Shown piece after piece: positions 7,890 through 18,124 of a stretch of DNA of 64,000 nt; position 1 is the first letter of the stretch; each line of letters opens with the position of its first letter. The notes under the pieces are model-generated. The model ran no database searches. It was not told where the DNA came from and was given only the letters and a program-made list of their open reading frames with translations. Position numbers and translations under genes: made by a program. Source of the DNA: Actinophytocola gossypii (lineage in GTDB: Bacteria > Actinomycetota > Actinomycetes > Mycobacteriales > Pseudonocardiaceae); assembly GCF_025165815.1 (NCBI RefSeq), contig NZ_JAFFZE010000014.1:1-64000 (forward strand), given 5' to 3'.

Positions 7890-8408
7890 ATGCTCACCTC
7901 GATCCACGGGACACCGGTACCCGTGCCCGATCCGGACCGGCTGGTGCACCTGCAGTTCCGGCGCTTCGCCGGCTGCCCGGTGTGCAACCTCCACCTGCGC
8001 TCGATCGTCGCCCGGCATGACGAGATCCGTTCCGCCGGCGTCCGCGAGGTGGTGGTCTTCCACTCGTCACGCGCGGAGCTGCTCGAGCACGCGGCCGAGC
8101 TGCCGTTCGACGTGGTCGCCGACCCGGACAAGCGTCTCTACCGCGAGTACGACGTCGAGTCCGCGCCCCGCGCCCTGCTCGATCCGCGCGCCTGGCCCGG
8201 CATCGTCCGCGCGATCGCCACCGGCCTGCGCCACCGCGACAAGACGCCGGCGAGCCGGGTCCACGGCGGGCGGCTGGGGCTGCCGGCCGACTTCCTCATC
8301 GCCCCCGACGGCCGCACGGTCGCCGGCAAGTACGGCGAGCACGCCAACGACCAGTGGTCGGTGGACGAACTGCTCGCCCTCGTCCCAGCAAGGGAGATCC
8401 ACCCATGA
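7890..8408 (+). CDS. Peroxiredoxin-like (AhpC/TSA family) protein
   Basis: The 172-residue protein carries C29-P-V-C32 in a thioredoxin-type position ([12 protein letters not shown]), followed by [11 protein letters not shown] and [15 protein letters not shown], typical of the peroxiredoxin-like (PRXL2/AhpC) family. The ATG at 7890 follows an excellent AGGAGGG at 7881-7887; an in-frame ATG at 7857 would lie inside the operator. Its stop overlaps the next start as ATGA, so the two proteins are translationally coupled. Control by the divergent TetR is inferred. It should reduce peroxides or handle a reactive substrate. Confidence 0.85.
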   Translation: MLTSIHGTPVPVPDPDRLVHLQFRRFAGCPVCNLHLRSIVARHDEIRSAGVREVVVFHSSRAELLEHAAELPFDVVADPDKRLYREYDVESAPRALLDPRAWPGIVRAIATGLRHRDKTPASRVHGGRLGLPADFLIAPDGRTVAGKYGEHANDQWSVDELLALVPAREIHP

Positions 8409-9004
8409 TGACCGTCGAGGTGTTCACCACACACGGCAGCGCCGAGAGCCGGCGTGCCCTCGCCGACCGGCTACTGGCCGACCTGCTGGCCGAGGAGCAC
8501 GCGCCGGAGGCGGTGCTCACCGGCGCCAGCGAGTTCGTCCACGTCGTCGTGCACGAGCCGGTGGCCTGGGCCACCGGCGGTCCGGCCGGCTCGCCGCGCC
8601 ACCTCGTGCGGGTCACGGTGCCCGGCTCGTGGAACGCGGTGGAGTTCGGCCCGTACATCATCCCGAGGGTCACCGAGATCGTCGCCTCGTTCGAGGACGA
8701 CCCGACCCGGCTGTACCGCGAGCCGCACTGCGTGGTGCAGATCGTCGGCCTGCGCGAGCACGCCGTCGGCACCCTCGGCCGCGCCACCACCAGCACCGAG
8801 ATCACCCGGCTGATGACCGAGAACTACCGGCGTTCCGGCGAGCGTGTGACGGCCCCGGAGGGCAGCGTCGTCGACCCGGTCTGCGGCATGGTGGTCGAGC
8901 TGGCGACCGCGGCGTTCACCCTCGACCACGACGGTTCCACGTACGCGTTCTGCGCGCCGTCGTGCCGGAAGGTGTTCGCCGAGGACCACGCGATCGCGGT
9001 CTAG
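8405..9004 (+). CDS. Tautomerase-like domain fused to a YHS metal-binding domain
   Basis: The 199-residue protein has an N-terminal domain (about 1-140) that looks like a tautomerase/4-oxalocrotonate-type or small-subunit fold, and a C-terminal YHS domain at about 155-196. The YHS part begins [10 protein letters not shown] and has C160, C183 and C187, as in the metal-binding domains appended to copper ATPases. It is coupled to the peroxiredoxin-like gene by ATGA. A metal- or electrophile-stress role together with its partner and the TetR regulator is inferred. Its stop overlaps the convergent M48 gene by four bases. Confidence 0.75.
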   Translation: MMTVEVFTTHGSAESRRALADRLLADLLAEEHAPEAVLTGASEFVHVVVHEPVAWATGGPAGSPRHLVRVTVPGSWNAVEFGPYIIPRVTEIVASFEDDPTRLYREPHCVVQIVGLREHAVGTLGRATTSTEITRLMTENYRRSGERVTAPEGSVVDPVCGMVVELATAAFTLDHDGSTYAFCAPSCRKVFAEDHAIAV

Positions 9005-10062
9005 GACCGGCCGGCCGTGTCCTCTGTGGACCCACCGCCGCCGAAGCGGTTGAACACCTTGCCGGCCGCGCCGGACACGGCCTCGCCGACGTCGCTGAGA
9101 ACCTTGGTCAGCGGGTCGGTCGAGTCGGACCAGGACTCCTTGTAGGACCGGCCGGCCGACCTGATGTCGTCCATCATGGAGCTGGACGGCGCGTCGTCGG
9201 CGCGGCGCTGGTAGTCGCCGGCGAGGATCGCGCGGTACTCCTCGGAGGCGGCCCAGCGCTGCAACTGCGCGGCCCGCACCACGGCGAACGGGTGGCTCAT
9301 GCTCTCCACGGTCATCAGCTTGAGCACGCTGTCGCGGATGTCGTCGACCTCCTCGTACTCCCTGGCCTGCGCCATGAACTCGGGGATGTCGATGTCGTCC
9401 ATGCTGGTGCCGCCGGCCAGGTAGACGTGCTGGCGCAGCGCGGCGGCCGGGTCCTGGCCGCACAGCAGGCCGGCGCGGTCGGCGGTCAGCTCGGCCTTGC
9501 GGTACCACTCCATCAACGCGGCGATCACCGCGCGCAGGCCGAGCGCGCCGACCGGCACCCAGTTGACCGTGGCCTGCAGGCGCAGCAGCCGCATCAGCAG
9601 GGTGCGCAACACGTTGTGCCCGGACAGGATGTGCCCGGTCTCGTGGCCGATCACCACGCGCAGGCCGTCCCGGTCGAGCGCCTCGACCAGGCCCGTGGTG
9701 ACCACGATGAACGGCTTGTCGATGCCGATGGCGTAGGCGTTGGCCCTGGGGTCGCGGGTGACGTACAGGTCGGGCACGGTGTCCAGGTCGAGCGTCTCGG
9801 CGCAGTCCACCCGCAGCCGGTTCAGCCTCGGGTACTGCTTCTCGCTCACCCGGATCGCCGACGCCACCGCGAACAGCCGCTCGGCGCGCTCGTTCCACAT
9901 CCCGGCGACGGCCTTGAGCACCGACGACACGCCCGGCACCGCGCGGAGCGTCGCCATCGCGCCCCGGTCGGCCGGGTGCTCGTAGGCCCTCGGGCTGATC
10001 CCGGGGAACCGCACCCGCGTGCTCCGCTCCAGCTCGTCCCCGCCGTTCACGTTCTCGGACAC
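9001..10062 (-). CDS. M48 family zinc metalloprotease
   Basis: The 353-residue protein carries the zinc motif H140-ETGH144 followed by SGHN, and a downstream LTADRAGLL glutamate/aspartate motif, all typical of M48 peptidases (HtpX/Ste24-like). A moderately hydrophobic stretch at about 158-190 may be a membrane or re-entrant segment, but the protein lacks the four clear helices of HtpX. The C-terminus contains a charged, Ser/Gly-rich tail. It probably acts in membrane-protein quality control. It is divergent from the PEBP gene with an 84-base gap. Confidence 0.87.
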   Translation of the reverse strand: MSENVNGGDELERSTRVRFPGISPRAYEHPADRGAMATLRAVPGVSSVLKAVAGMWNERAERLFAVASAIRVSEKQYPRLNRLRVDCAETLDLDTVPDLYVTRDPRANAYAIGIDKPFIVVTTGLVEALDRDGLRVVIGHETGHILSGHNVLRTLLMRLLRLQATVNWVPVGALGLRAVIAALMEWYRKAELTADRAGLLCGQDPAAALRQHVYLAGGTSMDDIDIPEFMAQAREYEEVDDIRDSVLKLMTVESMSHPFAVVRAAQLQRWAASEEYRAILAGDYQRRADDAPSSSMMDDIRSAGRSYKESWSDSTDPLTKVLSDVGEAVSGAAGKVFNRFGGGGSTEDTAGRS

Positions 10063-10146
10063 CGTGCACCACTCCCTCGGTCACCGCCCAGAGTAGGGCC
10101 TAGGCTGGGCGGCACCCCAGACGATCACCACCCGGGAGACGAACCG

Positions 10147-10683
10147 ATGAGCCTGGAGCGTCCTGTCGCGCCCGATCCCTACGAGCTGCTGCCGGCCACC
10201 GGCACGTTCACGGTGACCTCGACCGACGTGCGGGACGGCGAGCAGCTGCCGATGAGCGCGGTGCACGACAGCGCGGGCGGGCAGAACACCTCGCCGCAGC
10301 TGTCCTGGTCCGGGTTCCCGGAGGGGACCAGGAGCTTCGTGGTCACCTGCTTCGACCCGGACGCGCCGATCCCCGGCGGCTTCTGGCACTGGATCGCGGT
10401 GAACCTGCCGGTCTCGACCACCGAGCTGCCCTCGGGCGCCGGGGCGGACGACGCGAGCCTGCCGGGCGACGCGTTCCACGTGCGCAACGACATGTCCGCC
10501 CGCGCCTACGCCGGCGCCGCCCCGCCGCAGGGCGACCAGGTGCACCGGTACTACTTCGTGGTGCACGCGGTCGACGTGGACGCGCTCGAGGTCGACGGCG
10601 ACGCCTCGGCCGCCGTGGTGAGCTTCAACCTGGCGTTCCACACGCTGGCGCGGGCCGTCCTCACCCCGACCTACCGGCACTGA
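10147..10683 (+). CDS. YbhB/YbcL family Raf kinase inhibitor-like (PEBP) protein
   Basis: The 178-residue cytosolic protein is of the phosphatidylethanolamine-binding family. The ligand-pocket motifs DPDAP (70-74) and [11 protein letters not shown] (78-88) are present, as is the C-terminal [11 protein letters not shown]. In bacteria these proteins have no settled function. A GGGAGA ribosome binding site precedes the ATG. Eight bases after its stop the mycothione reductase gene begins, so the two are probably one transcript. Confidence 0.88.
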   Translation: MSLERPVAPDPYELLPATGTFTVTSTDVRDGEQLPMSAVHDSAGGQNTSPQLSWSGFPEGTRSFVVTCFDPDAPIPGGFWHWIAVNLPVSTTELPSGAGADDASLPGDAFHVRNDMSARAYAGAAPPQGDQVHRYYFVVHAVDVDALEVDGDASAAVVSFNLAFHTLARAVLTPTYRH

Positions 10684-10691
10684 GCCGTCGG

Positions 10692-12068
10692 ATGGCGGAC
10701 TTCGACCTGGTCATCGTCGGCACCGGGTCCGGCAACTCGATCCTCGACGAGCGCTTCGCCGGCTGGCGGGTGGCGGTCGTCGAGCGCGGGACCTTCGGCG
10801 GCACCTGCCTGAACGTGGGCTGCATCCCGACGAAGATGTTCGTGCACACCGCCGAACTGGCCGCCGCCCCGTCGGCGGGCGCGAAGCTCGGGGTGGACGC
10901 GGAGCTGCTCGGCGTGCGGTGGACCGACGTGCGGGACCGGATCTTCGGGCGGATCGACCCGATCGCCGCGGGCGGACGGGAGTACCGGTTCACGCACCCG
11001 GACAACGACAACGTGACGGTGTTCGAGGGGACCGCCCGGTTCACCGGCCCGCACGAGCTGGACATCGCGCTGGCCGACGGGAACCGGACGTCGATCACCG
11101 GGGACCGGGTCGTGCTGGCCGCGGGCGGGCGTCCGGTGGTGCCGGACGGGCTCGAGAACGTGCCGTTCCACACCAGCGACACGGTCATGCGGCTGGACGA
11201 GCTGCCGCGGCGGATGGTGATCGTCGGCACCGGGTTCGTGGCCGCGGAGTTCGCGCACGTGTTCTCGTCGTTCGGCGTGGACGTGACCGTGCTCGGCCGG
11301 TCCGGGGCGATGCTGCGGCACGAGGACGCCGACATCAGCGAGCGGTTCACCGAGCTGGCGCGCAAACGCTGGGACCTGCGGCTGAACGGCACCGTCGCGG
11401 GCGCGGCCCAGGAGTCGGACGGCATCCGGGTGGACCTGACCGACGGCTCGTCGGTGTCGACCGACGTGGTGCTGGTCGCGATCGGCCGCACGCCGAACTC
11501 CGACCTGCTGAACCTGCCGGCCGCCGGGGTCGGGGTGACGACCTCCGGGCACGTGGTGGTGGACAGGACGCAGCGCACGACCGCGCCGCACGTGTGGGCG
11601 CTGGGCGACATCGCCTCGCCGTTCGAGCTCAAGCACGTGGCGAACCACGAGGCGCGGGTCGTGCAACACAACCTGCTCCACCCGGACGCGCCGATCGACG
11701 CCGACCACCGGTTCGTGCCGCACGCGGTGTTCAGCTCGCCGCAGGTGGCGGCGGTGGGGCTGACCGAGCGGGAGGCGAAGGCGCAGGGCCGGAGGTACGT
11801 GACGGCCACCCAGGAGTACGCCGGCATCGCCTACGGCTGGGCGATGGAGGACACCACCGGGTTCGCGAAGCTGCTGGCCGACCCGGCCTCCGGGCAGCTG
11901 ATCGGCGCGCACATCATCGGCCCGCAGGCGTCGACGCTGATCCAGCCGCTGATCCAGGCGATGAGCTTCGGGCTGGACGCGCGGTCGATGGCCCGCGGCC
12001 AGTACTGGATCCACCCGGCGATGCCGGAACTGATCGAGAACGCGCTACTGAACCTGCCGCTGGACTGA
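10692..12068 (+). CDS. mtr: Mycothione reductase
   Basis: The 458-residue flavoprotein disulfide reductase reduces mycothiol disulfide with NADPH, the actinobacterial equivalent of glutathione reductase. The FAD-binding GTGSGNS motif is at about 10-16, the redox-active C39 and C44 lie in [14 protein letters not shown], the second NAD(P) Rossmann motif is near [13 protein letters not shown], and the C-terminal HPAMPE supplies the active-site base pair. The length and the missing loop typical of mycothione reductases fit. Its 3' end overlaps cobQ by 24 bases in convergent orientation. Mycobacterial mtr (Rv2855) lies in the same chromosomal neighbourhood. Confidence 0.93.
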   Translation: MADFDLVIVGTGSGNSILDERFAGWRVAVVERGTFGGTCLNVGCIPTKMFVHTAELAAAPSAGAKLGVDAELLGVRWTDVRDRIFGRIDPIAAGGREYRFTHPDNDNVTVFEGTARFTGPHELDIALADGNRTSITGDRVVLAAGGRPVVPDGLENVPFHTSDTVMRLDELPRRMVIVGTGFVAAEFAHVFSSFGVDVTVLGRSGAMLRHEDADISERFTELARKRWDLRLNGTVAGAAQESDGIRVDLTDGSSVSTDVVLVAIGRTPNSDLLNLPAAGVGVTTSGHVVVDRTQRTTAPHVWALGDIASPFELKHVANHEARVVQHNLLHPDAPIDADHRFVPHAVFSSPQVAAVGLTEREAKAQGRRYVTATQEYAGIAYGWAMEDTTGFAKLLADPASGQLIGAHIIGPQASTLIQPLIQAMSFGLDARSMARGQYWIHPAMPELIENALLNLPLD

Positions 12069-13568
12069 CAGGGTCGGCAGGGCCGGCGCGCCGTGCTCGA
12101 CGAGGCGGGTCACGGCGTCGGTGTCCAGGTGGTCGGCGACCAGGTCGGCCAGCAGATCCAGCTGGGCGTCGCGGAGGTCGGCGACCCGGGTGTCCGGTGC
12201 CGGGGTGAACCCGTGGCGGCCGGCGTGATCGGCGGCCCAGGTCAGGAGCGCGCGGCGGAACGCGTCGTTGTCGAGCAGGCCGTGCCAGTGGGTGGCGGCG
12301 ATCGGACCGGTGAGCGCGCCCTCTGGCTCGCCGTCGACGTCGACCAGTGGGGGCTGGTCCCCGCGGCGGGTCACCACGCCGTGGTGGATCTCGTAGCCCG
12401 TGACGGGCTCGCCGAGGGCGGTGCCGGCGGGGCGGGCGAGGGTCTTGGTGCGGGCGAAGGTCACGTCCAGGTCGAGCAGGCCGAGACCGGGGACGGTGCC
12501 GGCGGCCGATTCGACGTCGTCGGTGATGGTGCGGGCGAGCATCTGGTAGCCGCCGCAGATCGCGAGCAGGGGGCGGCCGGCGCGGACGTGGGTGGCGAGC
12601 GCGTGGTCCAGGCCGCGGTCGCGGAGCCAGCGCAGGTCGTCCACGGTGGACTTGGTGCCGGGCAGCACGACCAGGTCGGCGTCGGGCAGGCGGGACGGGT
12701 CGGTGACGAACCGGACCGAGACGCCGGGCTCGCAGGCGAGGGCCTCCACGTCGGTGGCGTTGGAGATCCGGGGCAGGCGGACGACGGCGACCCGCAGCCA
12801 CTGGGCGCCCACCGGCGGGGTGGGGCGGCCGACCACGCCGTCGGCCGCGTAGGACAGCGAGTCCTCGGCCTCCAGCCACAGGTCCGGGTGCCAGGGCAGC
12901 ACGCCGAGGACCGGGCGGCCGGTCAGCTCGGTCAGCCGCCGCAGGCCGGGTCCGAGCAGGGTGGCGTCGCCGCGGAACTTGTTGACCACGAAGGCCGAGA
13001 TCAGCGCCTGGTCGGCGGGGTCGAGGATGGCGAGGGTGCCGAACAGGTGGGCGAGGACGCCGCCGCGGTCGATGTCGCCGACCACCAGTACCGGCAGGTT
13101 CGCCGCGCGGGCGAGGCCGAGGTTCGCGATGTCCCCGGCACGCAGGTTGACCTCCGCGGGTGAGCCGGCGCCCTCGCAGACCACGACGTCGAACTCGGCG
13201 CGTAGACCGTCCAGGGTGGACAGTACGACGTCGTGCAGTGCCGTCCGGCGCTCCCGGTAGGACAGTGCGGTCGCGTGCCCGACGGCCTCGCCGAGCACGA
13301 CGACCTGGGAGCTGTGGTCGGCGCCCGGCTTGAGCAGCACCGGGTTGAACCGGACGCTCGGCACCAGCCAGCACGCGGCGGCCTGCATGGCCTGGGCGCG
13401 GCCGATCTCGCCGCCCTCGGGGGTCACCGCGGAGTTGTTCGACATGTTCTGGGCCTTGAACGGCGCCACCCGCACACCCCGCCGCGCGAGCCACCGGCAC
13501 AGGCCAGCGACCAGCACGCTCTTGCCCGCGTCCGAGGACGTGCCGGCGACCAACAACGCTCCACGCAT
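12045..13568 (-). CDS. cobQ: Cobyric acid synthase, glutamine-hydrolysing
   Basis: The 507-residue enzyme amidates four carboxyl side chains of adenosylcobyrinic acid a,c-diamide. The N-terminal ATPase domain opens with [13 protein letters not shown] and contains [12 protein letters not shown]. The C-terminal class-I glutamine amidotransferase has its nucleophile in ICGGYQML and the partner histidines in GYEIHHG. I chose the ATG at 13568 because the conserved domain begins immediately after it. Alternatives at 13577 and 13589 are possible: the latter has a strong GGGGGAGG five bases upstream and would share a GGGCATGCCC palindrome with the start of the divergent hydrolase. Confidence 0.92.
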   Translation of the reverse strand: MRGALLVAGTSSDAGKSVLVAGLCRWLARRGVRVAPFKAQNMSNNSAVTPEGGEIGRAQAMQAAACWLVPSVRFNPVLLKPGADHSSQVVVLGEAVGHATALSYRERRTALHDVVLSTLDGLRAEFDVVVCEGAGSPAEVNLRAGDIANLGLARAANLPVLVVGDIDRGGVLAHLFGTLAILDPADQALISAFVVNKFRGDATLLGPGLRRLTELTGRPVLGVLPWHPDLWLEAEDSLSYAADGVVGRPTPPVGAQWLRVAVVRLPRISNATDVEALACEPGVSVRFVTDPSRLPDADLVVLPGTKSTVDDLRWLRDRGLDHALATHVRAGRPLLAICGGYQMLARTITDDVESAAGTVPGLGLLDLDVTFARTKTLARPAGTALGEPVTGYEIHHGVVTRRGDQPPLVDVDGEPEGALTGPIAATHWHGLLDNDAFRRALLTWAADHAGRHGFTPAPDTRVADLRDAQLDLLADLVADHLDTDAVTRLVEHGAPALPTLSVQRQVQ

Positions 13569-13587
13569 GTCTGCCATCATCGCGGGC

Positions 13588-14298
13588 ATGCCCGCCTCCC
13601 CCATCACGGCCGTCCTGGTGCACAGCCCGTTCCTCGGCCCGGCGAGCCTGCGCCCGCTGGCCGACGCGCTGGCCGCCCACGGGCACCCGGCACTGCTGCT
13701 GGACCTGCGGCCGAGCGTGGTCGCGCCGCCGGTGCACCAGGTGCTGCTCGGCGCGTTCGCCGACGCGATGAGCGAGGAGGAGCTGGCCGGCGAGGTCGTA
13801 CTGATCGGGCACAGCGGCGCCGGCCCGCTGCTGCCGGCGTTCGCCGACGCGCTTGAGGACACCGTGACCGGGCTGGTGTTCGTCGACGCCGGGCTGCCGA
13901 CGCCGGGGCGGAGCTGGCGGGACACCGTGCCGGCCGAGCTGTACACGCGGCTGAAGGGGATGTCGCGGGAGGGCCAGCTCCCCCGCTGGCACCGCTGGTT
14001 CGAGCCGGACCCGCTGGCGGAGCTGGTGACCGACACCGCGCTGCGGGCGGACATCGCCGACGAGGCCCCGGAGGTACCGGTGGCGTTCCTCAAGGAGCCG
14101 CGCCCGGACGTGACGTGGTCCGGGCCGGCCGGCTACGTCGCGCTGTCCGAGCCGTACGCGGCCGACGCCGACGCGGCGGCCGGGCTGGGCTGGCCGGTGC
14201 GGCGGCTGGACTCGCACCACCTGGCGCCGGCCGACGACCCGGAGCCGGTCTCCGGCGCGGTGCTGGCGGTGCTCGGGGAGTTACTCAGGGCAGGGTGA
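13588..14298 (+). CDS. Alpha/beta hydrolase
   Basis: The 236-residue protein has an alpha/beta-hydrolase core with [12 protein letters not shown] near the oxyanion hole and the nucleophile elbow G-H-S76-G-A-G. An acid in VFVDAGLP and a late histidine pair (SHHLAP) can complete the triad. There is no signal peptide, so a cytosolic esterase-like role is likely; the substrate is unknown. The start lies within a GGGCATGCCC palindrome next to the divergent cobQ start. The last 14 bases overlap the convergent methionine aminopeptidase gene. Confidence 0.83.
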   Translation: MPASPITAVLVHSPFLGPASLRPLADALAAHGHPALLLDLRPSVVAPPVHQVLLGAFADAMSEEELAGEVVLIGHSGAGPLLPAFADALEDTVTGLVFVDAGLPTPGRSWRDTVPAELYTRLKGMSREGQLPRWHRWFEPDPLAELVTDTALRADIADEAPEVPVAFLKEPRPDVTWSGPAGYVALSEPYAADADAAAGLGWPVRRLDSHHLAPADDPEPVSGAVLAVLGELLRAG

Positions 14299-15142
14299 GG
14301 ATCTCGGCGCCGTCCTCGTTGACCACCATGGTGTGCTCGAACTGGGCGGTCCAGCTCTTGTCCTTGGTGGTGACCGTCCAGTCGTCGTCCCAGATGTCGT
14401 AGTCGATGCCGCCGAGGGTGATCATCGGCTCGATGGTGAAGGTCATGCCCTTCTCGATCACCGTGTCCACGGTCGGCTCCTCGTAGTGCAGGATCACCAG
14501 GCCGCTGTGGAACGCGCGGCCGATGCCGTGCCCGGTGAAGTCCCGCACCACGCCGTAGCCGAACCGCTTGGCGTAGGACTCGATGACCCGGCCGATCACG
14601 TTCAGCGCGCGGCCGGGGCGCACCGCCTTGATGGCGCGCATGGTGGCCTCGTGGGTGCGTTCCACCAGCAGCCGCACGTCCTCGGCCACGTCACCGGCGA
14701 GGAACGTGGCGTTCGTGTCGCCGTGCACGCCGCCGATGTACGCGGTCACGTCGATGTTGACGATGTCGCCGTCCTCGATCGGGGTCGAGTCCGGGATGCC
14801 GTGGCAGATGACCTCGTTGAGCGAGGTGCAGCACGACTTCGGGAAGCCCCGGTAGCCCAGTGTGGACGGGTAGGCGCCGTGGTCGAGCAGGAACTCGTGC
14901 ACCACCGCGTCGATGTCGTCGGTCAGCGCGCCCGGCTTGACCGCCTTGCCGCCCTCCTGCAGCGCCTGCGCGGCGATCCGGCCGGCCACCCGCATGGCCT
15001 CGATCGTCTCGTCGGTCTGCACCCACGGCTCGGTGTTCCGCTTCGGCGCGGGCCGGCCGACGTACTCGGGGCGCTCGATGGACGACGGGACCTGCCGGCG
15101 AGGGGTCTGGACGCCGGGCAGCAGGGGTGCTCGTACGGGCAT
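14285..15142 (-). CDS. map: Methionine aminopeptidase type I (MapB-like, with N-terminal extension)
   Basis: The 285-residue enzyme removes the initiator methionine from nascent proteins. The metal ligands are D131, D142, H205, E238 and E269, with H114 in VICHGIP assisting. A proline-rich extension of about 40 residues precedes the catalytic fold, as in the mycobacterial MapB (MetAP1c) that uses such a segment for ribosome or SH3-like contacts. It lies 33 bases downstream of the PBP gene on the same strand, as in mycobacteria. Confidence 0.95.
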   Translation of the reverse strand: MPVRAPLLPGVQTPRRQVPSSIERPEYVGRPAPKRNTEPWVQTDETIEAMRVAGRIAAQALQEGGKAVKPGALTDDIDAVVHEFLLDHGAYPSTLGYRGFPKSCCTSLNEVICHGIPDSTPIEDGDIVNIDVTAYIGGVHGDTNATFLAGDVAEDVRLLVERTHEATMRAIKAVRPGRALNVIGRVIESYAKRFGYGVVRDFTGHGIGRAFHSGLVILHYEEPTVDTVIEKGMTFTIEPMITLGGIDYDIWDDDWTVTTKDKSWTAQFEHTMVVNEDGAEILTLP

Positions 15143-15175
15143 GACTCCACCCTACGACGTGGGTTTCGGCGCGGG

Positions 15176-16984
15176 TTACCGCAACCCGCCGAGGAAGCGG
15201 GCGGTGACGTCGACGGCCTTCGCCGAGGTGCCGGCGTCGGTGACCAGGACGGCGAACGCCAGGTCACCCCGGTAGCCGGCGAACCAGCCGTGCGAGTGGG
15301 TGCCGTCGCCGAACTGGGCGGTGCCGGTCTTGCCCCGCACGTCCGGGTAGGCGGCCAGCGCGGGGGTGCGCTGGGTGACCTCGTGCATCATCGCGCGCAT
15401 CGACTTCAGTACGGCCGGGTCGACGGGTTCTGGATCGCGGGTGTCGCTCTCGGTGGTGGAGCCGGCCAGCAGGGTCGGCGTCGGCATGGTCCCGGCCGCC
15501 ACGGTCGAGGTGACCAGCGCCATGCCGAACGGGCTGGCCAGCACCTTGCCCTGGCCGATCCCGTCGGCCGCGCGCTCGACCGTGTCGGTGGCGGGCGGCA
15601 CCGAGCCGGTGATGGTGGTGGCGCCGGGCATCACGAAGTCGGCGCCGAGCCCGAGGCGGCGGGCGACGTCGGTGAGCGCGGACGGCTCCAGCTCGGTGGC
15701 CAGGCGCGCGAAGGTGGTGTTGCAGGAGAACGCGAACGCGCTGTGCAGCGGGAGCGTGCCCTTGTCGAACCGGCCGGCGTTCGGGATCTCCCTGCCCTCG
15801 ATGGTCACCGTCGGCGGGCAGCCGACGCGCTGGTCGGCGCGCACCTTCCCGGCCTCGATGGCGGCGATCGTGGTGACGATCTTGAACGTCGAGCCGGGCG
15901 GGTAGCGGCCGGTCAGCGCGACCGGGCCCTCCTTGTCGGCGACCGGGTTCTGCGCCACCGCGAGCAGTTCCCCGGTGGACGCCTTCATCGCCACGATCAT
16001 GGCCGCGGTCCGCTCCCCCGCGACCGCCGCCTGGGCCGCGTTCTGCACGTCCAGGCTCAACGTCACCCGCGCCGCGTCCGCCGGGTCGGCCGGCTCCGCG
16101 TGCAGCTCGGCCACCTCGGCGCCGGACGCGTCGGTGGTGTACACCCGCCAGCCGGCGCTGCCGGCCAGCTCCTCCTCGACGACGTCGCGGACCCGGGGCA
16201 GGACCGTCGGCGCGAGCTCCTTGTCGGTGGCGAGCAGCCGGGGCGCCGAGGTGAACCGCACCCCGGGCAGGTCGTAGATCCTCGGCTTCACCAGCTCGTA
16301 GTCGGCCGAACGCAGCGCGACCACCCGGTAGGGCACGTCCGGGTCCTCCGCCTCGGCCTTGGCGGCGCCGTCCAGGATCGTCTTCCGGGTGATCGTCCGG
16401 TCGAACGCGGACACCGCGGACGCGAGCGCGCCGGCGACCGCGGGCGCGTCACCCGCCTTCTCCGGCTCGAACAGCACGTAGACGATCTGGTCGGGTGACA
16501 TCAGCAGCTTGCCGTCCCGGTCGAGCACCGGCGCCAGGTCGGGCTGCTGGTGTTCGATGGCGATCGACTGCTGCTCGGCGAGTTCGGGGTGCACGACGGA
16601 CGAGGTCCAGTGCACCCGCCAGGTGTCGTCCTGCGCGCGCAGCTCCATCCGGCCGCCGTAGTCCCACACCTGGCCGTGCCCGAAGTCCCACTTGACGGTG
16701 AAGTTCGCCCAGGTCGACGTCTCGTCCTCGTTGGTGGCGACGTTGCCGAGCTGCGCGGACACCTTCTCCGGCGCGAGCTTCTCGCGGATCTCGTCCAGCA
16801 GCGCCTCGGCGGACTCCGGCGAGTCGGTGAACGTCGCCGCCTTCGCGTTGTCGCCGGCGGCGAACGCGCCGAGGTAGTCGTCGGCGACGTCCGCGGGCTG
16901 CGGACCGGAGTCGCCGAACAGGCCGCAGCCGGCCAGGAGCAGGATGAGCAGTGCCGTGAGGATCACTCGGGAGGTAGCACGCAC
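15176..16984 (-). CDS. Lipoprotein class-B penicillin-binding protein (PbpLipo type)
   Basis: The 602-residue DD-transpeptidase is anchored as a lipoprotein: hydrophobic N-terminus with lipobox LLAGC and C20 as the acylated residue. Residues 28-135 form a MecA_N/NTF2-like domain, 145-300 the PBP dimerisation part, and 310-602 the transpeptidase. The catalytic motifs are S365-TFK, S420-CN and K552-TG. Its closest named counterpart by architecture and neighbourhood is mycobacterial Rv2864c. Three bases beyond a short gap is the GNAT gene on the same strand. The MecA_N domain is shared with resistant PBP2a proteins, but resistance here is only a possibility. Confidence 0.92.
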   Translation of the reverse strand: MRATSRVILTALLILLLAGCGLFGDSGPQPADVADDYLGAFAAGDNAKAATFTDSPESAEALLDEIREKLAPEKVSAQLGNVATNEDETSTWANFTVKWDFGHGQVWDYGGRMELRAQDDTWRVHWTSSVVHPELAEQQSIAIEHQQPDLAPVLDRDGKLLMSPDQIVYVLFEPEKAGDAPAVAGALASAVSAFDRTITRKTILDGAAKAEAEDPDVPYRVVALRSADYELVKPRIYDLPGVRFTSAPRLLATDKELAPTVLPRVRDVVEEELAGSAGWRVYTTDASGAEVAELHAEPADPADAARVTLSLDVQNAAQAAVAGERTAAMIVAMKASTGELLAVAQNPVADKEGPVALTGRYPPGSTFKIVTTIAAIEAGKVRADQRVGCPPTVTIEGREIPNAGRFDKGTLPLHSAFAFSCNTTFARLATELEPSALTDVARRLGLGADFVMPGATTITGSVPPATDTVERAADGIGQGKVLASPFGMALVTSTVAAGTMPTPTLLAGSTTESDTRDPEPVDPAVLKSMRAMMHEVTQRTPALAAYPDVRGKTGTAQFGDGTHSHGWFAGYRGDLAFAVLVTDAGTSAKAVDVTARFLGGLR

Positions 16985-17014
16985 CCGGCGAGTATGACCG
17001 AGCGTGCCGGCACC

Positions 17015-17869
17015 TCAGAACAGGACCGTCGCGTACTGGCCGACGGTGGTGAACCCGATCCGCTTGTACGCCGACTGGGCGACCACGTTGTAGGAGTTCA
17101 CGTAGAGGCTCGCGGTCCGCCCCATGCCGCGTACCAGCCGGTCGACCACCGCCGCCGTGCCCGACGAGCCGAGGCCCTTGCCGCGCCGGTCCGGGTGCAC
17201 CCACACGCCCTGGATCTGGCCGACCGCGTTGGACAGCGCGCCGATCTCGGCCTTGAAGACCACGTCGCCGCCGTCGAAGCGGGCGAAAGCGCGCCCGGCC
17301 GCGATCAGCTCCGCGACCCGCGCCCGGTAGCTCGCGCCGCCGTCACCGGTCCGGGGGTCGACGCCGACCTCCTCGATGAACATCGCGATGGCCGCCGGCA
17401 GGTACCGTTCGAGCTCGTTCGGCCGCACCGGGCGCACCAGCGGATCGGCCTCGACCAGGGACTCGCGGGTCATCGACATCAGCGGCTGGTCGGCGCGGAC
17501 CTCGCGGGCCGGACCCCAGTCCAGCTCCAGCTCGTCCCACAGCCCGAGCACCTGCTCGGCCGGGCCGACCACCGACGAGCACATCCGCCGCCTGCGCAGT
17601 GCCCGGTCGGCGAACGCACGCAGGGACGCGCGGTTGCCCTGCAGGGGGATCAGGTTCGAGCCGGCGAAGCACAGCGCGTCGAGGCGCCCGCCGCGGAAGC
17701 CGCGGGGCTCACAGCCCCACAGCTCGCCACCCAGCCGCCACGGGTCCATGCCGAGCGCCTCGACACGCGAGGCGACCATGCAGGACGCGACCGGGTCCGC
17801 CGTGAGCATGGCACGCACGGCCATCCGGTCCCGCTCGTCGAGCAGCCGCGCTCCAGCAAGCCGCAACAC
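17015..17869 (-). CDS. GNAT family N-acetyltransferase with DUF4081-like N-terminal domain
   Basis: The 284-residue protein has a C-terminal GNAT domain (about 150-284) with the acetyl-CoA loop HPDRRGKGLGSSG and an N-terminal DUF4081-like half. It matches mycobacterial Rv2867c in architecture and in place, between the lipoprotein PBP and ispG. The GTG at 17869 is the family start. Substrate unknown. The intervening DHFR-like gene pair is a plus-strand insertion relative to mycobacteria. Confidence 0.87.
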   Translation of the reverse strand: MLRLAGARLLDERDRMAVRAMLTADPVASCMVASRVEALGMDPWRLGGELWGCEPRGFRGGRLDALCFAGSNLIPLQGNRASLRAFADRALRRRRMCSSVVGPAEQVLGLWDELELDWGPAREVRADQPLMSMTRESLVEADPLVRPVRPNELERYLPAAIAMFIEEVGVDPRTGDGGASYRARVAELIAAGRAFARFDGGDVVFKAEIGALSNAVGQIQGVWVHPDRRGKGLGSSGTAAVVDRLVRGMGRTASLYVNSYNVVAQSAYKRIGFTTVGQYATVLF

Positions 17870-17974
17870 ATGCTCAAGCGTGCCAGAAGTCCGGCTCGTG
17901 GGACAGCTGAGCCCGGCCTGTCGATCCGGCGTGTCCCGGTTCGACGCGGTGGTGGGGGCCGAGAGGAGGACGGA

Positions 17975-18124
17975 ATGCGGGAGGACGAAGGCGAGGAGGT
18001 CGCCGACACGCCCGAGCTGCGGGCGCAGGAGGAGTACCTTCGCGCGCAGGTCGCGGCGGGCGCACCGATGAGTTCCCGGCCGTCGCCCAGTCAGTACGGG
18101 CGGAACGGAAGGGAGAACGGATGA
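17975..18124 (+). CDS. Small acidic hypothetical protein coupled to a DHFR-family gene
   Basis: A 49-residue reading frame starts with ATG at 17975, eight bases after a strong GAGGAGG, and its TGA overlaps the next ATG as ATGA. The N-terminal half is acidic and probably helical (MREDEGEEVADTPELRAQEE), the end Ser/Pro/Arg-rich. I recognise no family. The ribosome binding site and coupling support translation; it may act only as a leader for the following gene. Confidence 0.5.
   Translation: MREDEGEEVADTPELRAQEEYLRAQVAAGAPMSSRPSPSQYGRNGRENG

Noticed and set aside
7864-10683. An open plus-strand frame of over 900 codons covering the peroxiredoxin, YHS, M48 and PEBP region
   Set aside because: Only its last part is the real PEBP protein; the rest is in the wrong frame for two recognised plus-strand proteins and antisense to the M48 gene.
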